Notes under the pieces: model-generated
The model's input: only the letters and a program-made list of their open reading frames with translations
Told to the model about the DNA's origin: nothing
The model's database searches: none
Translations under genes and position numbers: made by a program
In this document: positions 20,685 to 30,778 of the stretch, piece by piece
Layout: each line of letters begins with the position of its first letter
Numbering within the stretch: position 1 is the first letter of the stretch
NCBI GenBank assembly: GCA_003116975.1
Contig: BGKB01000211.1
Span: 30,411-94,410 of the forward strand
Reading direction: 5' to 3'
From: Aurantiochytrium sp. KH105
Taxonomy: Eukaryota; Sar; Bigyra; Thraustochytrida; Thraustochytriidae
DNA length: 64,000 bases

Positions 20685-21328
20685 AGACGCGTCTCGGCCA
20701 GACGCGCTTGCGCGCCTGCCAGCTTGACGCGCTCGCTCGCCCGCTCGCCCACCCTCGGTTAAGCCAGAGCCAGACGTAGAGGCAGCGGAGCAGCCACGAG
20801 CGAGCGCCCGCGACGAGGACCCTTCATCCATCCCTCCGTCCATCTAATCTAGCGCTGGACTCCGGACAAGCAAACAAACCTGTGTCGATCAGGGCAGGGC
20901 GAGGCAAGCGCGAGCGAGCGAGGGAGAGCCCAGAGCAGCAGGCCGAGCCAGAGCATTCGGGCAGCGGGGCCAAAGCCCATCGCATAGCGCGTTGAAAAAC
21001 ACCTGCGAAGGCGTGCGCATAGGGGACGGCGGCTGCCCCCTTGCGAGGAAAAAAGGCGGGCCCGGGAGGAAGAGAGGAATTGCCACGCGCACTGTCGGTC
21101 GTTGCGGTCGAGCCGGACTCCCTCCATCCTAGCCCGCACGCACCCACGCACATACATACATACATATACATCACTCGTGAAACCCGAAAGAACCCGGCGC
21201 CATCCAGCCATCCATCAAGCAAGGAAGCAAGAAAGCAAGCGATTGTCGCGAGGAAACCCCAGACGCACAAAAACAAAACATACAAACAAACAAACAAAAC
21301 ACAGCAGAGACCGCTCCATCCCCCGTGA

Positions 21329-23542
21329 ATGACGTCTGTGCAAGTCCTCAAGACCATGCGATCGTCCGGTGTTGCCGAAGAGGCCGCTGGCCGCAAGTAT
21401 GATCAAGACAACCGCCCGCCCCTCGTCTTCGCTACCGGCAGACGCCAGCGCGACCAGGGACATACAGATGACTCTTCTCAGGCCCTCGATCGCCTCTCAA
21501 ACCTGGCCGAACTCTCGGCCATGCGTCTCTCCAATCTCAATCGCGCATCCAACCTCAGCAACTCGGGACTTACACTACCTCGACTCACCGATACAGGACG
21601 CCTTTCCAACCTCTCCAATCCGCGAACATCGGGACTCAGCTTGCTCTTCGGCCCCCCGCAAACACAAGCTCATCCTTCGAGCTCGGCATCCCAGCACACC
21701 CATGCGCTCCAAACGCAACATGTTAATAACGCCTACTCGACCCAGCCCGGCGACACCTTTTCCTCCTCCTCCCTCGCCTCCGGCGCCCCCTCTGCTGCGA
21801 GTGCGAACGATCGCTTTCTGCGCCTCACCGGCCTCAGCATGAACTTTGACCGCCCGTCGAACTTGTCCCAGGGTATTGGCAGGTTCACGAGCCACCTCTT
21901 GCTCGAACCCTCACGGCAGCCCTCCAACTTAGCCGAGCAGCTCAACAGGATATCTAACCTTGGATTTCCCGGTCAAATGTCCTCCTCGAACTCGAACATG
22001 GGGTCCTCAAACCTGACCGCATCCGCTCCATCCTTGTCAAGAGATGCGAGCTCACAGCAGCCCTTTGTCACAGGCCGTGCTGCGGGCGCCCTCGGCCCGC
22101 CCCCGCCCACCGCGCTGCGGACAAATCTTCTCAGCGCTGCAGGCTCCTCCAACCTCGACAACGCCTCGGGCCGAACCTTCTTCACCGGCCTGCGCGGCAA
22201 CGCCTCGAGCGACAGCAACGGTAGCGCCAACAGCAGCAGCAATAACAACAACAATAACAACAATGGTCTCGGCGGCTCGAGTGGGAAACCAACGGGCACC
22301 TATGGCGGATCATCCCCTACCGAAAGTGTGCGCACGAGCGGCTTGAGCCTGGGACGCGACTTTGCCGACGCCTCCTCTTACGCTAAATCAAAGGACGCTG
22401 CTTCGATGCCAACTGCAGCGGATGCTCCCACGCGGATCAGTAGCGCTGATATGGCAAAGGCACAACGGGCAGAGGGCAAGTCCTCCGATTCCCCGCGCAA
22501 TGCAACGCCCGCCGTCACGGCGGCCGAGCTCAGTGCCGGTTTGCATTCACTCGAGCTCTTTCTTCGCTTCGTCAAGGAGTATCCGGACCCCAAAGATCCC
22601 TCGCGGAACATCATCGACACGAGTCAGATTCTCAGCAGCGAATGTTACGAGTCATGGATTGCCACACGTCGCGGCAGCCTAAAGAAACCCGAAGAGTCTT
22701 TTCGCCGCGCACTTACAGCGCATGTCACTGGTGCTGACCGTCGGCGTCCATTCCCGCCCCATATCGAAGCAAGTCTTCTCGTTGAGCTTCGCAAGCAAAA
22801 GACCTGGGCCTGTTTCGAGGGACGCATGTCTCAAAATGAAAACAAGCCCATCAAAATCGGTGAACAAGGGTTTCGCACACACGGCTACCACGAACGCAAG
22901 GCATCAGACGTCAAAGAGTCGCAGCACCGCGCAAAGCGCCCTCTTGACGCATCAAACTTTTCCTCGACTCCCTTGCTCAACACCGCCGCGGCGGCCGTGC
23001 ATCCGAGCCCAGTATTGCTTGGCGCGGATGCTGCTGGTCATTCTTCCTTTGCCACAGGTCAGCTCGCGTCGCACCAGCAGCACCGTGATCAGTTTGGCCA
23101 AAATATGTTCCCTCCAGCCATGCAGCAACACCTTCAACAGCAACAGCAACAGCAAAGACACCACTTGCAACAGCAGCAACAGCAACAGCAGCACGATTCG
23201 TTATACCCGACTGCTGCCGACAAGCTCGCTGTTTCTTCTCGTGGCTCGACCCTCAGTACTGGGATCCCAGGATTCCTTTCTCAGTCTCTGTTGGGAGGCT
23301 TGCAACAACAGCAGCAGCAGAATCAACAACAGCAGCAGCAACAACACGCTACTGCCGCTGCTTTTGCGGCCGGGGCCCCTCCCTCGCCTCCCCAGGGCGA
23401 CATGTACTCTAGTCAGTCTTCTCCGGCGAACAAGCGCAAAGCTCACGATGGTGGTCTCGAGTTCGCCTCGGCATACAATCAAGCGAAGCGATTCCAGCAC
23501 GCCTCGCCGCAGTTCTCTTCCTCTTCTGCACGGCTCTCATAG
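21329..23542 (+). CDS. Ser/Asn/Gln-rich protein with repeated SNL motifs
   Basis: 737 residues from an ATG at 21329. The N-terminal ~300 residues repeat short R/x-x-S-N-L motifs nine times, for example DRLSNLAEL, MRLSNLNRA, DRPSNLSQG and NRISNLGFP. A Ser/Asn tract follows (about 295-315). Residues about 395-535 form the only globular-looking region, with LELFLRFVKEYPDPKDPS and SYESW/WIATRRGSL-like text. The C-terminus is poly-Gln rich with several Q runs (about 590-675) and ends in Ser. The composition suggests a nuclear regulatory or condensate-forming protein; basic-x-x-S motifs could be kinase or 14-3-3 sites. The family is not recognised. Confidence 0.7.
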   Translation: MTSVQVLKTMRSSGVAEEAAGRKYDQDNRPPLVFATGRRQRDQGHTDDSSQALDRLSNLAELSAMRLSNLNRASNLSNSGLTLPRLTDTGRLSNLSNPRTSGLSLLFGPPQTQAHPSSSASQHTHALQTQHVNNAYSTQPGDTFSSSSLASGAPSAASANDRFLRLTGLSMNFDRPSNLSQGIGRFTSHLLLEPSRQPSNLAEQLNRISNLGFPGQMSSSNSNMGSSNLTASAPSLSRDASSQQPFVTGRAAGALGPPPPTALRTNLLSAAGSSNLDNASGRTFFTGLRGNASSDSNGSANSSSNNNNNNNNGLGGSSGKPTGTYGGSSPTESVRTSGLSLGRDFADASSYAKSKDAASMPTAADAPTRISSADMAKAQRAEGKSSDSPRNATPAVTAAELSAGLHSLELFLRFVKEYPDPKDPSRNIIDTSQILSSECYESWIATRRGSLKKPEESFRRALTAHVTGADRRRPFPPHIEASLLVELRKQKTWACFEGRMSQNENKPIKIGEQGFRTHGYHERKASDVKESQHRAKRPLDASNFSSTPLLNTAAAAVHPSPVLLGADAAGHSSFATGQLASHQQHRDQFGQNMFPPAMQQHLQQQQQQQRHHLQQQQQQQQHDSLYPTAADKLAVSSRGSTLSTGIPGFLSQSLLGGLQQQQQQNQQQQQQQHATAAAFAAGAPPSPPQGDMYSSQSSPANKRKAHDGGLEFASAYNQAKRFQHASPQFSSSSARLS

Positions 23543-24029
23543 TCAGCATGCAACCTCTTTAAAAAACATCCCAATCAAACCTCAAAGTGCATCTGTATTC
23601 TGCCCTCTGCTACCTACTTCGTCTTATCGATAGCCAAGTGAAAAGACACATACTACACACCCTCCCTCTCTCTTCAAGACTCGGACCTCGTGCGTGTAGC
23701 GCGCACAGTGTGTCTAGCAATTCCTGTCTTTCATTGTAAAAGCAACGCCTCCCTCTGTATAACACTATAACACCTTCTCTACAAAAAAAAATTGATGTGA
23801 GTTGACTCGGATGGTTGTAAAAACATATCATTAAACGCAGCATGCCACAAGTCTGCTCGACCAAACAAATCGTTGCGTCTCGTCGCAGCCCAAACCTTCG
23901 CGTCGACGCTTTCGACGAAAATGAAAACAGGACGTTTACCATCTGGCTGGTGTGGCTGGCTTCTTTCCGCATGGATTGACTGACTGTCTGACCCAAATCC
24001 GAAAAGAGAGTGAAAGATTTGAGGAGAAG
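23543..24029. other. Spacer between the SNL-repeat gene and GNL1
   Basis: Probably contains the 3' UTR and the GNL1 promoter; no gene seen. Confidence 0.5.
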
Positions 24030-25625
24030 ATGCCGCGAGGCTCTCGCGGCGGCGGCCGGAGTGCGGCGGGCGGCGGCGCTGCCGGCAGGCGCAAACCGCA
24101 AAGCGGAAAGCAAAAGAAAGAGGCTCTCAAAGCCAAGAGACTTCGCAAACAGGAACAACGCCGACAGCACGATGAGCATGGCACGTCCGAGGAGGACGAG
24201 GCCGGCAGCGAAGACGCTGACGAGGCCGGCGACAACAAAAACGACGACAGCGGTATCAGGTACATGCGTGCCGGCAAAGACAACAAGCTGACCTCGCTCT
24301 TTCTTCGTGAAGACGACGCGGATGTCGATGCGCGCAAAAAGGATGCCCTACGTCCTCTTGACACCTCGCGCCGAGGAAAACCTCTCCTCGCCGTCGAGAG
24401 CGTCAACCTCGGACTCCCCAAACGCCCTCCCTGGGACACGACCATGTCAGCGGAAGACCTCGACGCCGCAGAGCAGGCCGCCTTTACAGCCTGGCTTGAG
24501 AGTGTCCAGGCGCAGTGCTCTCGCCACGAGGTGTCCCCCTTTGAGCACAATCTCGAGGTCTGGCGTCAGCTTTGGCGCACGCTGGAAAAAAGTGATATCA
24601 TGATGGTCGTTGCAGACGTGCGCAACCCTTTGCTGCATCTTCCACGCGCACTGTATACACACATTACCGAAGACAAGGGTCTTCCTCTTGTCGTCTGTCT
24701 CACCAAGGTCGACCTCGTCGACCAAGATCATGTCGATGCATGGGTCGCGTATCTTGGCTCAAACTATCCCAAGGCGCGGCCCTTTTCTTTTTCAAATCGC
24801 GTCGACGGACCACGCGGCGCCCACATGGACGAGCGGGGCGGCGTGCATCGCCGGCGCAAGCGCATTGCAAGCAAACTCACGCAAGAGGAGCAATTCCTGG
24901 TGCATGAACGATCGACTGACCTTTTGCAGGCGTGCATCGATGCATGCCCGCCCGCCCATGTCCAAGCTGCGGGTCGCACCGAACCCATGATTGGCATTGT
25001 TGGACAACCCAACGTTGGCAAGAGCTCCGTAGTCAACGCTCTCATTGGAGACAAGGTCGTCTCGGTCTCCCGCAGTTGCGGCCATACCAAGCACTGGCAA
25101 ACTCACCAAGTCCACCGAGGCGGCGAGGTTGTCGCCCAGATATGTGACTCGCCTGGTCTCATCTTTCCCGTCGTCTGGCGCCACGAAAGTCTTGTGCCGC
25201 GACATGTGTACGAGTGCAGTGGGCTCTATCCCATTCCACAGATCCGGGAAACCTTTAGCGCCATCCGCCTCATTGCCGAGACGATTGCTCTCGAGGTTCT
25301 ATACAACCTCAAGCTTGATGTCGACGACTATGGCGAGGTTTGGTCGCCGTACGCGATTCTCGGCAGCTTTGCCGACAAAAATGGCTACACCATCGATGGC
25401 GGTGGCCCGGACTTTCACCGTGCCGGTCTCGAAATCCTGCGCGATACCGTAGATGGCCTCATCCTTCTCGCCTTCGACCCGCCGTCATCGGCCTTGCCAT
25501 CTGAAGGTGTCGACGCATCGCCTGCAGGTGCTGCTGCAGTCCCGTCTCTGGCTGATTCCAGCAGCGGCATCGACTCGGAGACATCCGAGACCGCTCCTAC
25601 AGTGTCCGTAGAAAGCGAACCTTGA
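24030..25625 (+). CDS. GNL1: GNL1-type circularly permuted GTPase
   Basis: 531 residues from the ATG at 24030; a longer reading begins only with GTG. The start fits the family, which opens with a basic MPR... tail, here followed by a Lys/Arg-rich stretch that could be a nuclear or nucleolar signal. The permuted G motifs are in order G4 TKVD (225-228), G1 GQPNVGKSS (325-333) and G3 DSPG (373-376), with HTKHWQTH in the switch region. Flanking text FEHNLEVWRQLWR and YPIPQIRETFSAI is close to GNL1/HSR1 rather than Lsg1 or Nog2. The YlqF/YawG family acts in ribosome biogenesis; the exact role of GNL1 is less defined. An acidic linker occurs at residues 45-75 and a Ser/Pro/acidic tail at the end. 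Confidence 0.92.
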   Translation: MPRGSRGGGRSAAGGGAAGRRKPQSGKQKKEALKAKRLRKQEQRRQHDEHGTSEEDEAGSEDADEAGDNKNDDSGIRYMRAGKDNKLTSLFLREDDADVDARKKDALRPLDTSRRGKPLLAVESVNLGLPKRPPWDTTMSAEDLDAAEQAAFTAWLESVQAQCSRHEVSPFEHNLEVWRQLWRTLEKSDIMMVVADVRNPLLHLPRALYTHITEDKGLPLVVCLTKVDLVDQDHVDAWVAYLGSNYPKARPFSFSNRVDGPRGAHMDERGGVHRRRKRIASKLTQEEQFLVHERSTDLLQACIDACPPAHVQAAGRTEPMIGIVGQPNVGKSSVVNALIGDKVVSVSRSCGHTKHWQTHQVHRGGEVVAQICDSPGLIFPVVWRHESLVPRHVYECSGLYPIPQIRETFSAIRLIAETIALEVLYNLKLDVDDYGEVWSPYAILGSFADKNGYTIDGGGPDFHRAGLEILRDTVDGLILLAFDPPSSALPSEGVDASPAGAAAVPSLADSSSGIDSETSETAPTVSVESEP

Positions 25626-25816
25626 GTCCTCGCAAATTCTGGGAGCTTCTGTCGTCATTGCAGTTGTCCATGCATGCTCCTGCTTATCAAGTTATTTCGT
25701 AGAAAGGCATTGTAACCAAAAAAAAATTAGAGGTGAACAAGTATGAGAAGAAACAACCTTGGCAGACAGACACACATAATTTTAGCAGTCTAAGTCGGTA
25801 GGAGATACTTTGCAGC

Positions 25817-26311
25817 TTATTTAGAGGTGGCGCCGGGGACAATGCCAGCGGCCTTAAGAAACTGGACGTAAAAGTCATCCGTGGCGTAGCAGTCCGGCTC
25901 CTCGTGCACATAAAAGGTGCTGCCATCCTTGAGAGCAACGTTGACGAAAACGCGGTCCGTCGCAGGCTTGACTTCCTCGATGCCAGCGGCGAGCCGCGTG
26001 GTCTTGAGCTTGCCCAGAATGCTAAACGACTCAATCTCCAGGGACTTCTTCGCGTTCGCCGCAGCCTGGACCTCGTAAAGCCGCCAAATGTAAGGCTTGC
26101 TCACATACGTGAGCGCGACCGTCGTGCCAACCGCAAAGGCGCAAACTGTGAATGCAATGCTAGCGCGCTGCACGCTGCTCATCTCCGGGTTGCCAAAGGT
26201 CGCCAGCAGCGGGACGCCCACGAGCGTGCAGCCGCAGCTGAAGATGGACACACGCTTGAGCATCTTCACCATGGGCCCAAAGGGGCCCTCGTACACGAGC
26301 ACGCGCTGCAT
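25817..26311 (-). CDS. TMEM70: TMEM70/TMEM186-like mitochondrial membrane protein
   Basis: 164 residues from the ATG at 26311; the reading frame is open further upstream without another ATG, so a 5' exon with a targeting peptide may be missing. It has LVYEGPFGPMVKMLKRVS, then two hydrophobic hairpin helices (about 24-42 and 55-75), then YVSKPYIWRLYEV and a C-terminal matrix-side domain. This is the layout of TMEM70, an assembly factor for F1Fo-ATP synthase (c-ring) and complex I in the inner membrane. TMEM186 and TMEM223 share the fold, so the exact orthology is uncertain. Confidence 0.7.
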   Translation of the reverse strand: MQRVLVYEGPFGPMVKMLKRVSIFSCGCTLVGVPLLATFGNPEMSSVQRASIAFTVCAFAVGTTVALTYVSKPYIWRLYEVQAAANAKKSLEIESFSILGKLKTTRLAAGIEEVKPATDRVFVNVALKDGSTFYVHEEPDCYATDDFYVQFLKAAGIVPGATSK

Positions 26312-27354
26312 CCTCCCTGCGTGAGACACCCCTGCCTCCGCTCCGCCGCTACTTCTGCCGAGCCGGGACCTCGGGTCCCTCCCTTCGTCCGCGTTGGCGC
26401 CTCTTTCTCGGTTTGGGAACGAGCGCTGCCACCCAAAAAGCCTGGCAGTGCTAGGTGGCTCTCTTCTTACTATTTACTGCAAATCCAAAACGCCGCGAGG
26501 AACCGCTGCAAGATTCCGCTTCACGCGCGTTAATCGTCAGGATGACTGGGCCCAGCTGGGGGTATGCAAGCGGTTGTAGCTCGTGTGAATCTCGGCATGT
26601 AGCTGCCTGCATGCAGCAAGAAAGCTCGACATCCTCTGGAGAGAAAGCAAGATGTGGCGGCAACATTCATTATTTTGAACAGCAAGTCCTGAGAGCAATG
26701 TGGGCAACAACGTAAGATGCAAAAGGTACGCTCTGGAAATCAAGCTTCATCAACGCAAAGTGGTGGTATGATGCCTACTTTCGAACGTTCATGAAGAAAG
26801 GAGTCAGATTGTCAACTACATCAGGGGGCGCAGTGAATTCCAATAAATCACTTTGGTGCTTCAAAATGCAGACTTTGTACCACATGATACACGACCAGAG
26901 AATTGGAAGGCTGCAAGATTGAATTCATAGGCTAGGCTTAGCTTTTCTGTAATCGCCGATGCAGTGATGCAAGGTAAACTCTTCATCTTTTTTTTGAATC
27001 CAGAACCTTTTGCATCTCGCCAATCCGCGTCCGCAACGCGCTTTAATCTTTACCAGAGTGTGTCTGCCTCACGCTACGCGCATTCTTCTTTATAAAAGAA
27101 AGTGAGGCATTATCCGCCTTCATCCTTTTGTCGATAATTTTAGAAGCCCGCTGTATGTCCATTCGTCTGTGTGTTCATGCGTTTTTGATGTAACCAGAAC
27201 CGAATGAAGGCAAGCCCAAGAGTATTATCTGATGCCCCGCGTAGGCCCAGGCCCTTCGTGGCAGTCAGTATCTCACGCTGCTACGAGTTGAGTCAAGAGA
27301 TCGCGTGGATTTGAAGACTCATTTCGAATCTCATACCAAAACGCCAAGGCGACC
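26312..27354. other. Divergent spacer between TMEM70-like and AP2 genes
   Basis: No gene seen. A TATA-like element TTTATAAAAG lies at about 27090, 265 bp before the AP2 start. Confidence 0.5.
27089..27098 (+). promoter_or_regulatory. TATA-like element upstream of the AP2 gene
   Basis: TTTATAAAAG in a locally AT-rich stretch upstream of the ATG at 27355. Called from sequence match only. Confidence 0.4.
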
Positions 27355-28095
27355 ATGAGCGCGACGGCAGCTGCAGTAGGTCTGCGAAACGAAAGCTACC
27401 TGGAACTGCGCGCACGGATCAGAGGCCCTCGTTACGAAGATGCGCGCGGGGGCGCTGGTCAGGAGGAGAACGCTAGTCAAGAGCGGACGATGCGAAAGTT
27501 GCTCGACGCCAACGTTTGGGTTCGCCACAAGGTCTCGAGCGTAAACCCGAGCACCCGGACACTTCGCGTTGCGGCACTCGCGTCGCGCGAAATGCCGATT
27601 GACAATGTCGGCGTTGGCACGATGAATGTGCATCGCAGAGAGGCTGCGTTGCGTTCGGTTCCTCAGACTCTGCTCGCGAACCGTCGTGTTTTGCTCGAGG
27701 ATCTCGACCGCGGCCAGAGACTCGTGCAGGACGACCACGGCTGGCAATCCTGGACAACGCAACCCACTTTTGCAGCGTGCGAAGCGCCGCTGCCTTCTAC
27801 GGCTGAACTCACGCCGGCACGTATGTCCAAGGATTCGAAAACCATCTCGCCCGAGGATAAGCTTCTCCGACGCTCAGTTAGCATTGGCAACACCGGCTTT
27901 CGCGGGGTCACTGCAAAGAACGTCAAGTTCCAAGCACGTATCCGCATCAATGGCGACCTGCGCTACCTCGGCACCTTTGACACGGCCGAGGATGCGGCAA
28001 AGGCCTATGATGCTGCAGCTCGCATGTTTCACGCGCGCCCCATTGTCAACTTCGAAAAGGTCGGCGTTGACGGCAATGACGATGATGGCTACTAG
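27355..28095 (+). CDS. AP2/ERF-domain protein
   Basis: 246 residues from an ATG at 27355. A single AP2 DNA-binding domain occupies about residues 178-235, with FRGVTAKNVKFQARI, then LRYLGTFDTAEDAAKAYDAA and a final NF: the three-strand sheet plus helix of the family. The N-terminal 170 residues have no recognised domain. It is likely a sequence-specific transcription factor or, less likely, a relic of an AP2-homing-endonuclease element; no HNH motif is present, which favours the former. Confidence 0.85.
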   Translation: MSATAAAVGLRNESYLELRARIRGPRYEDARGGAGQEENASQERTMRKLLDANVWVRHKVSSVNPSTRTLRVAALASREMPIDNVGVGTMNVHRREAALRSVPQTLLANRRVLLEDLDRGQRLVQDDHGWQSWTTQPTFAACEAPLPSTAELTPARMSKDSKTISPEDKLLRRSVSIGNTGFRGVTAKNVKFQARIRINGDLRYLGTFDTAEDAAKAYDAAARMFHARPIVNFEKVGVDGNDDDGY

Positions 28096-28488
28096 GAGGT
28101 GGCCATGAAGTGTACTGCATTGGATTAACTGCCAGGCAAACCTAATCACAATGTCCGATTCATTAGTCTCTTGTATTGTCATCGATCGATTCAACTTGGA
28201 TCAAAATGCGCTTCTCGAGACCCTTCCAAGTTTCATCCCCCCCCCCGAAAAAAAGGGTCGAGCTGCGTCGAGCTATTGCAACGGTGTACACCCCAATCCA
28301 CTAAAATTTGCTTATTCCTCGATTTCAAGGCGAGATCCATGCGCGCTCGAATGAGAGACACATCAATTTCTGCAAATATTAACAAGGAACTCAAGGCCAA
28401 CATGAGATGACTGCAAGAAGAGATGATGAAGAGTTAGTAGACTCACAGTCAAGGAGCTTGCGCACAAAATTCTAAACGCAATTTTCGT
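28096..28488. other. Convergent spacer between AP2 gene and monooxygenase
   Basis: No gene seen. A C9 run lies at about 28238. Confidence 0.5.
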
Positions 28489-29985
28489 TTAAAGTCGGGA
28501 ACGAAGCTGCTCGCGCGGCAAGGCGTCGAGGCCAAAGATACGGTAGTGAGCTGGCACGACCGGATTAAAAAGCATTTGCAGGTAGAGACGCGGGTCCGAC
28601 CAAAAGTCGATCTCCGGCGTAGCGCCGAGATCTTCTGCCATGGCATCAAGATAAGGAATGTAACGCACAAATCCACTGAGGGAGGGCTGCGTCTGATTGA
28701 GAAAGAATTCCGTCATCGCAAGGTCTTTTTCAATCTTCTCCGACGTAGGCGCGGGAATTAATCCTGCCATGATGGCCGTTGCCCAGCGCGATTGCATCTC
28801 TGAAATGCACGTTTCGTTGCCAAATGAGGTGACGAACCCGCAGAGAAAGAGAGTCGGGTCCTGGGGGTGCATGCAGTGGCGGTACATGCGAAGCCAGGGC
28901 ACGGACCGGCCGCCCTTCCAATGCGCGACCCGAGAAATGCTCTCCGTCTCCTTTGGACCTAATACCTTGTCCAGACGCAGCGTGTATCCTGTGCAACAAA
29001 TGACGGCATCCGCGCGAACTGTAGAGCCATCGGCGAGCTGAAGGGAAGGCTTGCCATCGGATCCAATCACGCTCTCGCCCGTGGCTTCAGGGACGAAGCG
29101 AATGCGCCCGTTTCGGAGCTGGCGAAGGAATTCCGGGGTCTGCTTAAGGTTTGCCGAAGGACTTCGCGGGCCAAAGAGCCCTGTTGGCGGCTCTGGCAAA
29201 CCGGCATCACGAAAGCTCTTGTTGGCCGCGTTCACAAGATAGTACAAGTACAGGAGGCGGGCCTTGCTGGGCAGCTTGTATTGCACAAAGCGGCGGGCAA
29301 GTTTCTGGTCTGTCGGATTTCCAGCGCTGTCGCGCGTTGGCACAATGGATGTCCCGCGCCGGCAGCTAATGCAGACATCAATGTCCTCGTGCTGGCTTAG
29401 CTCGAGCGCAATATCCAGCGCCGAGTTCCCGATGCCTACAATAACGACGGATCGCTTGCGAAAGCGGTCTGGGTTACGGTACATCTTGGCGTGCAAGACG
29501 TCGATTTCTGGGTGCTGTTCTGCCAAGTCGTGCGCCCACGGCGGCAGGCGCGGGTCCCAAAGCTTGCCCGTGCAGAGCATTACGGCGTCGTAGTAGTCGA
29601 CGTCGCCGTGTTCCGTTTCAACCCGCCAGACGCCCTTTTCGTGAATCTTTTCGACGCGACGCACGCCCGTGTTCCAGCGCACAAACTTGTCCAGCCCAAA
29701 GTGGTCCTTGTACGCCCGGTAGTAGCGCAGAATCTCGGCGTGTTTGGGAAACACCTGCGACGTCTTAAACGGAAAGGGAAAGTCCGAGAGCTCCATGAGC
29801 TTGTTGGACGAGTTCGTGAACAAGCTATCGTAGGCCGGACTGTGCGCTGTGCCTTGGTGCCACACGCCTCCGCAGTCGCTCTCTCGCTCGTAGCCGACCA
29901 CCTCGAGGCCGCGTTCGCGGCACCACTTGATCGCCGCCAGGCCCGCGGACCCGACGCCCACCACGGCGACGCTCTTCACGGTCAT
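28489..29985 (-). CDS. Flavin-containing monooxygenase (FMO-like)
   Basis: 498 residues from the ATG at 29985. The frame extends to an earlier ATG at 30261, but the extra 92 residues are basic and low in complexity, and the FAD motif sits right after the shorter start. FAD-binding GVGSAG is at 10-15 after a beta strand, with YERESDCGGVW next. NADPH-binding GIGNSA is at 184-189. An FMO-type H-x-x-x-Y precedes it (HAKMY at 165-169), and ICCTGY appears in the C-terminal half. The enzyme would use NADPH and O2 to oxygenate nitrogen or sulfur centres. It is divergent from the lipid kinase, with about 0.8 kb between the starts. Confidence 0.88.
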   Translation of the reverse strand: MTVKSVAVVGVGSAGLAAIKWCRERGLEVVGYERESDCGGVWHQGTAHSPAYDSLFTNSSNKLMELSDFPFPFKTSQVFPKHAEILRYYRAYKDHFGLDKFVRWNTGVRRVEKIHEKGVWRVETEHGDVDYYDAVMLCTGKLWDPRLPPWAHDLAEQHPEIDVLHAKMYRNPDRFRKRSVVIVGIGNSALDIALELSQHEDIDVCISCRRGTSIVPTRDSAGNPTDQKLARRFVQYKLPSKARLLYLYYLVNAANKSFRDAGLPEPPTGLFGPRSPSANLKQTPEFLRQLRNGRIRFVPEATGESVIGSDGKPSLQLADGSTVRADAVICCTGYTLRLDKVLGPKETESISRVAHWKGGRSVPWLRMYRHCMHPQDPTLFLCGFVTSFGNETCISEMQSRWATAIMAGLIPAPTSEKIEKDLAMTEFFLNQTQPSLSGFVRYIPYLDAMAEDLGATPEIDFWSDPRLYLQMLFNPVVPAHYRIFGLDALPREQLRSRL

Positions 29986-30778
29986 CCTCGCGCAGGTTAG
30001 GCCGCGCCCCGTCCCCGCTCTGGCTATGCCTGCTGTGCTGCTCCCTTTTGCTGTCGGACCTCGCGTCGCGCTCGCGTCCCCGAGCTCCTCGTCGCGGCCC
30101 CTTCTTCCGCGCTGCAGTCGCGCTCGCGCAGCCCCAGCCGCCACGCTGCGTAGCGACCCGTCTCCGCCTCGCGCTCTTTCCCCGCGCGCAAGGCCGTCCT
30201 TGCGCGTCTGCTGCTCGCTCGCGCTTTGGGACGCGCTGCGCTGCTTCTCCATCTTCTTCATCTTGGACCATCACCAATCATCAACATCGTCATGGTCGCC
30301 ATCATGCACCGATCGTCCAACAACCGCCTCGTCGTCGTCCCTGCGAGCCGAGCCTGCACGCCGCGGCGCGGGCCGCCGGCAGGCTGCTCGTCTCGCTCGC
30401 AGAGCTGGCTGGCTTGCTTGCTTGCTTGCTTGCTTTGTGAAGTACCGGCCGCGGCGCGTACTTCAGGCCCGGCCCTGTTAGATTGTACTAGCGCGCTATT
30501 TCGTACCGCCCTTCTGTACTAGTGCACACCTGGCTGCGCTTGGACTCGCCATACAAACAAGGGAGTTTGGCAGCCCGGCGGGTTTCGTTCTTTTCTTGCT
30601 TTCATTCTGCAAAGAGTTTACTGACCTCCCCCCGACCCCTCGGCTCGGCGGACGGCGCGGCCTCGCTCTACGTTGAAGCCCTGCTCGCTCGGCGCGGGCG
30701 GGTCGTCGCGGCTGCGCGTAGAAGGCTGGGTCGCGGACGCACGGGACTTGAAGACGGGGGCTGACGAGAGGAGAGAAG
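29986..30778. other. Shared upstream region of monooxygenase and lipid kinase
   Basis: Divergent promoter region; contains a CTTG/TTGC run at about 30412-30436. No separate gene supported. Confidence 0.5.

Larger units (their letters stand above)
17518..21328. other. 3.8-kb microsatellite-rich spacer
   Basis: No supported gene; long frames on both strands are GC-driven, biased to Arg/Ala/Pro/Ser and overlap one another. It contains TGTC repeats (17651-17722), CTGCAG-type repeats (17811-17900), TTGC repeats (18405-18432), TCTG/TGCC (18908-18950), GAAA x10 (19281-19320), GAAAGAAG (20183-20217), CCCGC/CAGC (20271-20325), GACC (20580-20610), GGCCA x7 (20648-20684), CATA (21150-21172) and AAAC (21285-21300). 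The right part is probably the promoter and leader of the next gene. Confidence 0.6.

Noticed and set aside
18659-20752. Long overlapping frames of up to 487 codons on the minus strand
   Set aside because: They cross microsatellites, are dominated by Arg/Ala/Ser/Pro, overlap frames on the other strand, and show no domain.
26312-26329. GTG start for the TMEM70-like protein
   Set aside because: Nuclear eukaryotic genes rarely start at GTG; the ATG at 26311 was used and a possible upstream exon noted.
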